Below the pieces are notes generated by a model. That model saw only the letters and a program-made list of their open reading frames with translations. It made no database searches and was not told the origin of the DNA. A DNA stretch of 64,000 nucleotides from Bdellovibrionales bacterium (GTDB taxonomy: Bacteria > Bdellovibrionota > UBA1018): positions 117,783 through 181,782 of the forward strand of contig JAEUWC010000017.1 of the NCBI GenBank assembly GCA_016786465.1. The letters are read 5' to 3'. A program made the position numbers and the translations under genes. Of the stretch, positions 59,473 to 64,000 are shown piece after piece (positions within the stretch are counted from its first letter, which is position 1; each line of letters opens with the position of its first letter).

Positions 59473-60087
59473 CTACTTCAATGCTTCGTCAATGGCTCGT
59501 AAAAAAATTGCCGGCGGTTGCGCGCCGCTGATGCCCAAGCGACCCGCGATCACAAAAAAAGGAACCCCATTCGCACCGATACTTCGTGCTTCAGCTTCAT
59601 CTTTTTTTACTTCATCCAAGAAACTTTTTCCGGCCAAAACTTCGGCGGCTTCGTTGCGATTGAGTCCGGTTCCTTGTACCAATTCCAAAAGCGTTGCGTG
59701 ATCAAACAACGATTTTCCGTCCGTGAAATAGGCCTTGGAAAATGCTTCGATCAGGTCTTTTTGCTTTCCGTGTGATTTCGACCAAAGAACCAGGCGGTGC
59801 GCATCCAGTGTGTCGCCGTAAAGCGTGCCCCGAAGGTGGTATTCCAGTCCTTCTTTGGCTGCGATCGCTTCCACGTGATCAAACATTTCGTCTGGGTTTC
59901 GGCCGTACTTTCTAGCAAGCGCCGAAGCAATCGGTTCCGTCTTTTCATTCGGAGCCAGACGAAAAGCTCGATGGCGTACTTCAAACCGGTCAGCGTTACC
60001 AGACTTGTCCAGTGCCTTTTCTAGACGCCTTTTTCCGATCCAACACCAGGGACACACGATGTCCGACCAGACTTCGATTTGAATCAC
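59473..60087 (-). CDS. FrnE-like DsbA-family oxidoreductase
   Basis: Cytoplasmic thioredoxin-fold protein. GTG at 60087 gives MIQIEVWSDIVCPWCWIGKR with the active-site CPWC (C12, C15), followed by the inserted helical domain (YHLRGTLYGDTLDAHRLVLW) and the late cis-Pro segment SIGANGVPFFVIAGRLGISG, then GAQPPAIF, all standard for FrnE/2-hydroxychromene-2-carboxylate-isomerase-like proteins. Length 204 is right. In Deinococcus FrnE is a disulfide isomerase linked to stress. The frame is open to 60174 but the extra N-terminus is not homologous. It follows the DUF4215 lipoprotein. Confidence 0.88.
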   Translation of the reverse strand: MIQIEVWSDIVCPWCWIGKRRLEKALDKSGNADRFEVRHRAFRLAPNEKTEPIASALARKYGRNPDEMFDHVEAIAAKEGLEYHLRGTLYGDTLDAHRLVLWSKSHGKQKDLIEAFSKAYFTDGKSLFDHATLLELVQGTGLNRNEAAEVLAGKSFLDEVKKDEAEARSIGANGVPFFVIAGRLGISGAQPPAIFLRAIDEALK

Positions 60088-60104
60088 TTGTTTTTCCGTT
60101 CCCG

Positions 60105-60521
60105 TTAAATTGTGCAAGTGCTTGGGCTTCCTGTGCAGGTATAACCGCTTTCGACTGTGCAGCTGGAAGAACAACCGTCGCCAGAACTTGCGTTGCCGTC
60201 ATCACAAGCTTCACTTCCGTGGACGACGCCGTTTCCGCAACCCGAAATACAAAAGCTGGGTGTCGACGAACAAGCGTAGCCACCTTCGACAGTGCAGCTG
60301 GAAGAACAGCCATCGCCTGAAACAGCATTTCCATCGTCGCAAGTTTCCGGGCTAGCAATCGCCCCGTTTCCGCAAACGGGTGAATTTGAACCCGTGGCCG
60401 GAGCATCTTTCTTATCGGCGCAGCCCGAGACCCAAAATAGCGTCAGTAGCCATGTAACGACAAGACCGCTTAGGATGCGGCTGCGGCAAATCCCTTTTTT
60501 TGAATTTTGTTTTGGGCTCAT
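60105..60521 (-). CDS. Lipoprotein with two DUF4215 cysteine-rich repeats
   Basis: Starts [20 protein letters not shown] with a hydrophobic stretch and lipobox VSGC. Two tandem repeats follow, each with the pattern CGNG....[16 protein letters not shown]: the first at ~48-90, the second at ~93-135, each ending in another Cys pair. This is DUF4215, common in surface proteins of myxobacteria and other deltaproteobacteria-like groups. Six or so Cys per repeat and acidic DDGN turns suggest a calcium- or disulfide-stabilised module. The two copies are almost identical at DNA level in the GATGGCTGTTCTTCCAGC part. Divergent from the gene at 60547. Confidence 0.85.
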   Translation of the reverse strand: MSPKQNSKKGICRSRILSGLVVTWLLTLFWVSGCADKKDAPATGSNSPVCGNGAIASPETCDDGNAVSGDGCSSSCTVEGGYACSSTPSFCISGCGNGVVHGSEACDDGNASSGDGCSSSCTVESGYTCTGSPSTCTI

Positions 60522-60546
60522 GTCCGCAAGTGTACATTTCTGTAGA

Positions 60547-61449
60547 ATGCGATCAACACCGGACTACCAATTCGTATCCCGCGCCATGCTGGCGCAGATG
60601 AAACGATGCCCAGCTAGCCGCGACCTGTATCGCTTCTTGGCAAATTACTACGCAGAACTTCGAAAACGCGAAGCCCAAGTTTTCAGGCCGTACCTAAATC
60701 AGAAGATTCCGCCGAAACGTGTGGCGGATCTGAATCGCGGTTTTGAAGGAATTCATAGTACCCTGGGCAAATTGACCCGGGACCCGCGAGCTCAGAAAAT
60801 TCTAAAGGCGCGCCTGGGCAAATCTGCAAATTTCAAGGATTTACTGAAACTGGATGTCTACCGAAGCCAGACCTACGAAATGGATTTTACGCCAAAGTTG
60901 ATCCTGGGGGCCCAAGATCCATCGTTTGATTCGACTTTCACGGCTATGCATATTTTTGCTCATCGCGTTCAGCAAACGCGGTTCATCTATTTTCACGAAA
61001 TTGTGGTGGGGAACTTGATCGTGAAAACACTGAATCCCAAGTGGCCCAGGACCAAAAATCAACCGGAACGGCATCTTTTGGATCTTTACGCGCGAATTTT
61101 GAATCGAACCCACGACGAAGTTCTGGCCCTTCACGTTCTAAGTGAAAAGGATTTTCTGAAGCAGACCCCAAAGTACTTCCACGACCTTTTGGATCTTTGC
61201 GCACATTTCTTTTGGTTCTTAGAAGCGCACAACCTTCGACTGTTTCAGGTTCCGACCACAGAAGTTCTGACCTTGATGCTGAAAGGTTTTGCCATTCCAC
61301 TGGCGGAAAACTTTCTGCGCCACCCGCGTCGCGCGAAACCGAAGGCTTGGACCCAGGTGGACACCTTTTTTCGAAAGTTGGCGGCAATGCCGCAGGTCAA
61401 GCCGCGCGAATTGGAAAACCTGTTTCGAAATCTGGCCGAAGCGATTTGA
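60547..61449 (+). CDS. Protein of unknown function (300 residues)
   Basis: ATG at 60547 is chosen because upstream of it the frame crosses the start of the divergent lipoprotein gene. The protein is basic and helical, without signal or membrane segment: [60 protein letters not shown], and several His/Phe-rich pieces ([40 protein letters not shown]). A weak similarity of [19 protein letters not shown] to metal- or nucleic-acid-binding helices cannot be decided by eye. No family recognised. Confidence 0.6.
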   Translation: MRSTPDYQFVSRAMLAQMKRCPASRDLYRFLANYYAELRKREAQVFRPYLNQKIPPKRVADLNRGFEGIHSTLGKLTRDPRAQKILKARLGKSANFKDLLKLDVYRSQTYEMDFTPKLILGAQDPSFDSTFTAMHIFAHRVQQTRFIYFHEIVVGNLIVKTLNPKWPRTKNQPERHLLDLYARILNRTHDEVLALHVLSEKDFLKQTPKYFHDLLDLCAHFFWFLEAHNLRLFQVPTTEVLTLMLKGFAIPLAENFLRHPRRAKPKAWTQVDTFFRKLAAMPQVKPRELENLFRNLAEAI

Positions 61450-61560
61450 CGGATCCTGGATCAAATGTGAGCCCTTCACGGTAAGCCCCGGATTTATCGG
61501 AAAAATGCCGCTTAAAAACACGAGTACGCGTTCCAGACGGTGTCATTTAGTCTTGAATCG

Positions 61561-62397
61561 ATGGCAAAGAAGCTGATTTTTCCGGCGTTCATTTTCGGTT
61601 CTGTGCTTTTGGGTCTTTGGCTTTTTTCTATGGGGATCAGTTTTTCGTTTAGTGCTTTAGCGGTGATTGCTGGCGTGATGGTCGTTCTTACTTTTTTGGA
61701 ACGAAAGTTTCCCCATCGCGTAGCGTGGATTCCGGAAAAGCGAACCGCTGTTTTGGATGTTCAGCATACTTTGCTGAATTCGATTTTTTTCAGTTCATTT
61801 GCAAAAGGGGTCGTGGCCGCAGCGGTTACCAGCCTTGGATTGAAGAATGCTTTCAGCCCCATTCATGGGCTGAATTTTTGGATTCAGTTGGCCATTGCGC
61901 TTTTGGCTGCCGATCTTTTTGTTTACGGGCTGCACCGGTGGTTTCATCGATCGGACTTGGGTTGGAAAATCCACGCCGTTCACCATTCCATTCAGAAGAT
62001 GCATTTTTGGGCAGCTGCCCGATCGCACCCCTTCAATGTGATCGTCATAACCGGCGCCGAAGTTTTGGTGCTTGAAGCACTAGGGGTCAGTACTGAAGCC
62101 ATTTTGGCCTGGACCCTTTGGATGAGCGTGAACGGACTTCTACAGCATTGCAACCTAAGTCAAGACACCCGCTTTTTCGATGGTTGGCTTTCAACGGCGG
62201 CGGTTCATCGAATACACCATTCGAAGATCGCAGAAATCGGAAACCACAATTTCGGAACCACCACGATGGTTTGGGATCGAATTTTTGGAACCTACCTATC
62301 CCCGCTGGTCCAGCCGGAACCTTCTGAAATGGGGATCCAGAATTTGGAAATTCGGTCCAGCTATCGGGTCCACTTGCGTTTACCTTTTCGAATCTGA
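61561..62397 (+). CDS. Fatty-acid hydroxylase / sterol-desaturase superfamily protein
   Basis: Integral membrane di-iron enzyme. The histidine boxes are intact: HRWFH (in YGLHRWFHRSDLGW), HAVHHS (in WKIHAVHHSIQKMHFW) and HRIHHS (in AAVHRIHHSKIAEIGNHNFG), with four to five hydrophobic segments before and between. MAKKLIFPAFIFGSVLLGLW from ATG 61561 is the likely start; a GTG seven codons earlier (61540) is in frame. Length ~278 fits the bacterial family. It may hydroxylate a fatty acid or a carotenoid/sterol-like lipid; substrate not visible. The APC permease gene follows after 12 bases. Confidence 0.85.
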   Translation: MAKKLIFPAFIFGSVLLGLWLFSMGISFSFSALAVIAGVMVVLTFLERKFPHRVAWIPEKRTAVLDVQHTLLNSIFFSSFAKGVVAAAVTSLGLKNAFSPIHGLNFWIQLAIALLAADLFVYGLHRWFHRSDLGWKIHAVHHSIQKMHFWAAARSHPFNVIVITGAEVLVLEALGVSTEAILAWTLWMSVNGLLQHCNLSQDTRFFDGWLSTAAVHRIHHSKIAEIGNHNFGTTTMVWDRIFGTYLSPLVQPEPSEMGIQNLEIRSSYRVHLRLPFRI

Positions 62398-62409
62398 AAT
62401 ACTGACGTC

Positions 62410-63831
62410 ATGGCAAAAGATCATGATGCGGAACAACTGCGGGAACTGGGCTACACATCGAACTTTGAAAGGACGATGGGGTTTTGGGAAAATTTTTCGT
62501 TAGGTTTTACTTACCTTTCACCCGTCGTTGGCGTTTATTCGGTTTTTGCGATGGCGCTTCGCGCGGGTGGGCCACCGATGATCTGGAACTACTTGCTGGT
62601 GGGCTTAGGCCAGCTTTTAGTTTGTTTGATTTTCGGAGAAGTCGTTTCGCAGTATCCAATTTCGGGGGGGCTTTATCCCTGGTCCCTTCGACTGGTCGGA
62701 CGCCGCTGGGCCTGGATGGCCGGCTGGATCTATGGCTGGGCACTTTTCACCACCGTTGCCGCAGTCGCAGTGGGCGGCGCGCCCTTTCTTGCGCAACTTT
62801 TTGGGGTGGAAGTATCGTCAGCCGGCATGATCTGGATCGCAGTCGCGATGATTCTTGCATCCACTGTTCTAAATTTTACCGGAACCAAGACACTGGCACG
62901 TGTCGCGATGTTCGGGTTCGTTTGCGAACTTCTGGGGGCGATTTGTGTCGGAGCCTATCTTCTGATCACCGCCCGTCACCACAGTTTCAGCGTTCTTTTC
63001 AACACTTTTCAAACAGCAGGAAGCGGAAGTTATCTGCCCGCATTTCTGGCTTCGTCAGTGGCTGCGATGTTTTGCTATTACGGATTTGAAGCCTGCGGTG
63101 ACGTCGCCGAAGAAACACCCAATGCAGGATCTGCGATTCCAAAATCCATGCGGCTGACGATCTATGTGGGCGGTGGCGCTGCGACCTTTGTTTGCCTGGC
63201 GCTTCTTTTGGCCGTACCCGATATGGGTGCAGCCGTTTCTGGAACCGATAAAGATCCAGTCGCATCCACATTGAAGGCCGCCATGGGTGAAACCGGTTTC
63301 CGTGCGGTCATCGCAGTGGTCATGGTTTCCTTCATTTCTTGTTTGCTGAGCCTTCAAGCGGCCGCTTCGCGAGTGCTTTTTGCGTTTGCGCGCGATCGAA
63401 TGATGATCGGTCATCGTTTTCTAAATCACCTTTCGCCCAAGACCCGAGTTCCCGTTCGCGCCTTAGTGGTCACCGGATTGATTCCGGCTTTGATTGCGAG
63501 TATCGGTCACTGGCTTCAAGATGCGGTCAACACGATCATTAGCTTTGCTGCGATTGGGATCTATATCGCATTTCAAATGGTGGTGACTGGCGCGGTCTAC
63601 GCACGATTGAAAGGTTGGAAACCGAAAGGGTCCTTTACCTTGGGTCGGTACGGTTGGCCGATCAATATTGCGGCGTTGGTTTACGGAATCGCCGCCGTTG
63701 TGAACATGTTGTGGCCGCGCGCACCCCAGGATCCGTGGTTTGTGAACTATGGGATGATCTTTACAACGATCGTCGTGATTGCGACCGGGGCGCTTTATAT
63801 GGCTTTTGGAAAGCCGTACGCAAAGAAATGA
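62410..63831 (+). CDS. APC-family amino-acid permease
   Basis: Twelve-span amino acid/polyamine/organocation carrier. TM1 has FSLGFTYLSPVVGVYSVFA (the unwound helix with the substrate site), the TM2 region ISGGLYPWSLRLVGRRWAWM is the classical APC loop (GG.Y.w...G...g...G), and GFEACGDVAEETPNAGSAIP is the TM6-7 signature of the GABA/amino-acid permease type. Length 473 is normal. Starts MAKDHDAEQLRELGYTSNFE, as in the eukaryote-like GabP/BAT1 branch (LGY...f.R..s.w.nf). Substrate is an amino acid or amine. Likely in one transcript with the hydroxylase gene. Confidence 0.9.
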   Translation: MAKDHDAEQLRELGYTSNFERTMGFWENFSLGFTYLSPVVGVYSVFAMALRAGGPPMIWNYLLVGLGQLLVCLIFGEVVSQYPISGGLYPWSLRLVGRRWAWMAGWIYGWALFTTVAAVAVGGAPFLAQLFGVEVSSAGMIWIAVAMILASTVLNFTGTKTLARVAMFGFVCELLGAICVGAYLLITARHHSFSVLFNTFQTAGSGSYLPAFLASSVAAMFCYYGFEACGDVAEETPNAGSAIPKSMRLTIYVGGGAATFVCLALLLAVPDMGAAVSGTDKDPVASTLKAAMGETGFRAVIAVVMVSFISCLLSLQAAASRVLFAFARDRMMIGHRFLNHLSPKTRVPVRALVVTGLIPALIASIGHWLQDAVNTIISFAAIGIYIAFQMVVTGAVYARLKGWKPKGSFTLGRYGWPINIAALVYGIAAVVNMLWPRAPQDPWFVNYGMIFTTIVVIATGALYMAFGKPYAKK

Positions 63832-63880
63832 CCAATTAACGCTGCGAATCATCAGCGATATCACGGTACGGCATCGGCAG

Positions 63881-64000
63881 ATGTTTTTCTTAGTTGCTTT
63901 CAGTTGGGTCGCCGCTGCAATCGCAGCCGCATCGCCTTCCTTTCAGATGTCGAAAGACAGCCTTTGTTTTGAAAACGCGGATTCACGCCTTGCGCAGTAC
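63881..64000 (+). CDS. Start of an exported protein, cut by the window end
   Basis: ATG at 63881 opens a frame that stays open to the last base (40 codons). MFFLVAFSWVAAAIAAASPS has the hydrophobic core and small residues of a signal peptide; the mature part begins FQMSKDSLCFENADSRLAQY. Too short for a family call. Confidence 0.55.
   Translation, partial: MFFLVAFSWVAAAIAAASPSFQMSKDSLCFENADSRLAQY

Overview
The window looks like chromosomal DNA of a Gram-negative bacterium of the Bdellovibrionota (Bdellovibrio-like) type. That placement is an inference from style, not from a marker gene: base composition near one half G+C by eye, Glu almost always GAA, very dense packing with many ATGA overlaps, and an unusual load of small lipoproteins, beta-barrel outer-membrane proteins and secreted proteins of unknown function beside ordinary housekeeping genes (tig, ligA, glpK, two tRNAs). 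No CRISPR array, insertion sequence, rRNA or replication origin was seen.

Layout. 1-5.9 kb: the end of trigger factor, then leftward operons nhaR-like / secreted barrel / MscS channel and mutT-like / family-1 glycosidase. 5.9-11.2 kb: a rightward run of 2OG-Fe oxygenase, CofE-like ligase and Gfo/Idh oxidoreductase (ATGA-coupled), then a TPR protein, an outer-membrane barrel and a lipoprotein. 11.2-17.9 kb: RRM RNA-binding protein with a long leader, envelope proteins, tRNA-Arg, a COQ7-like di-iron protein, a MepA-like murein endopeptidase and a PPM-type methyltransferase that seems to lack a normal start codon. 17.9-26.1 kb: GNAT plus two GT-C glycosyltransferases in one operon, a large anchored beta-propeller, and a GlpT-like transporter with a periplasmic glycerophosphodiesterase. 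26.3-36.9 kb: a secreted protein, a tandem CheX protein, Crp/Fnr and HD proteins, small lipoproteins, two PilZ proteins translationally linked to a membrane GYF protein, a formimidoylglutamase-like enzyme and a degenerate chemoreceptor-like protein. 36.9-42.5 kb: glpK, then a five-gene coupled operon of ECF sigma factor, probable anti-sigma factor, a 59-residue exported protein, DUF3106 protein and barrel, with a divergent lipoprotein gene behind an ECF-type promoter. 42.5-53.1 kb: a 1509-residue surface lipoprotein made of Ig-like repeats, a cysteine-duplicated lipoprotein, ligA, a barrel protein and a patatin lipase. 53.2-64 kb: PhoB-type response regulator, Mpo1-like protein, tRNA-Ser followed by a 199-bp inverted repeat and tRNA-arm remnants, a small island of unknown membrane proteins, an erythromycin-esterase-like protein, a broken AAC(3)-I-like acetyltransferase, FrnE-like oxidoreductase, DUF4215 lipoprotein, fatty-acid-hydroxylase-family protein and an APC permease.

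How genes work together. Glycerol-3-phosphate could be freed from phosphodiesters by the exported GDPD and imported by the GlpT-like carrier, while GlpK phosphorylates glycerol; the three give one phospholipid-scavenging route, fitting a predator or scavenger. PilZ, CheX, the receptor-like protein and the response regulator point to motility or surface behaviour controlled by cyclic-di-GMP and chemotaxis signalling. The ECF operon is a plausible envelope-stress circuit. The stretch after tRNA-Ser has the position, codon use and broken genes of an acquired region.
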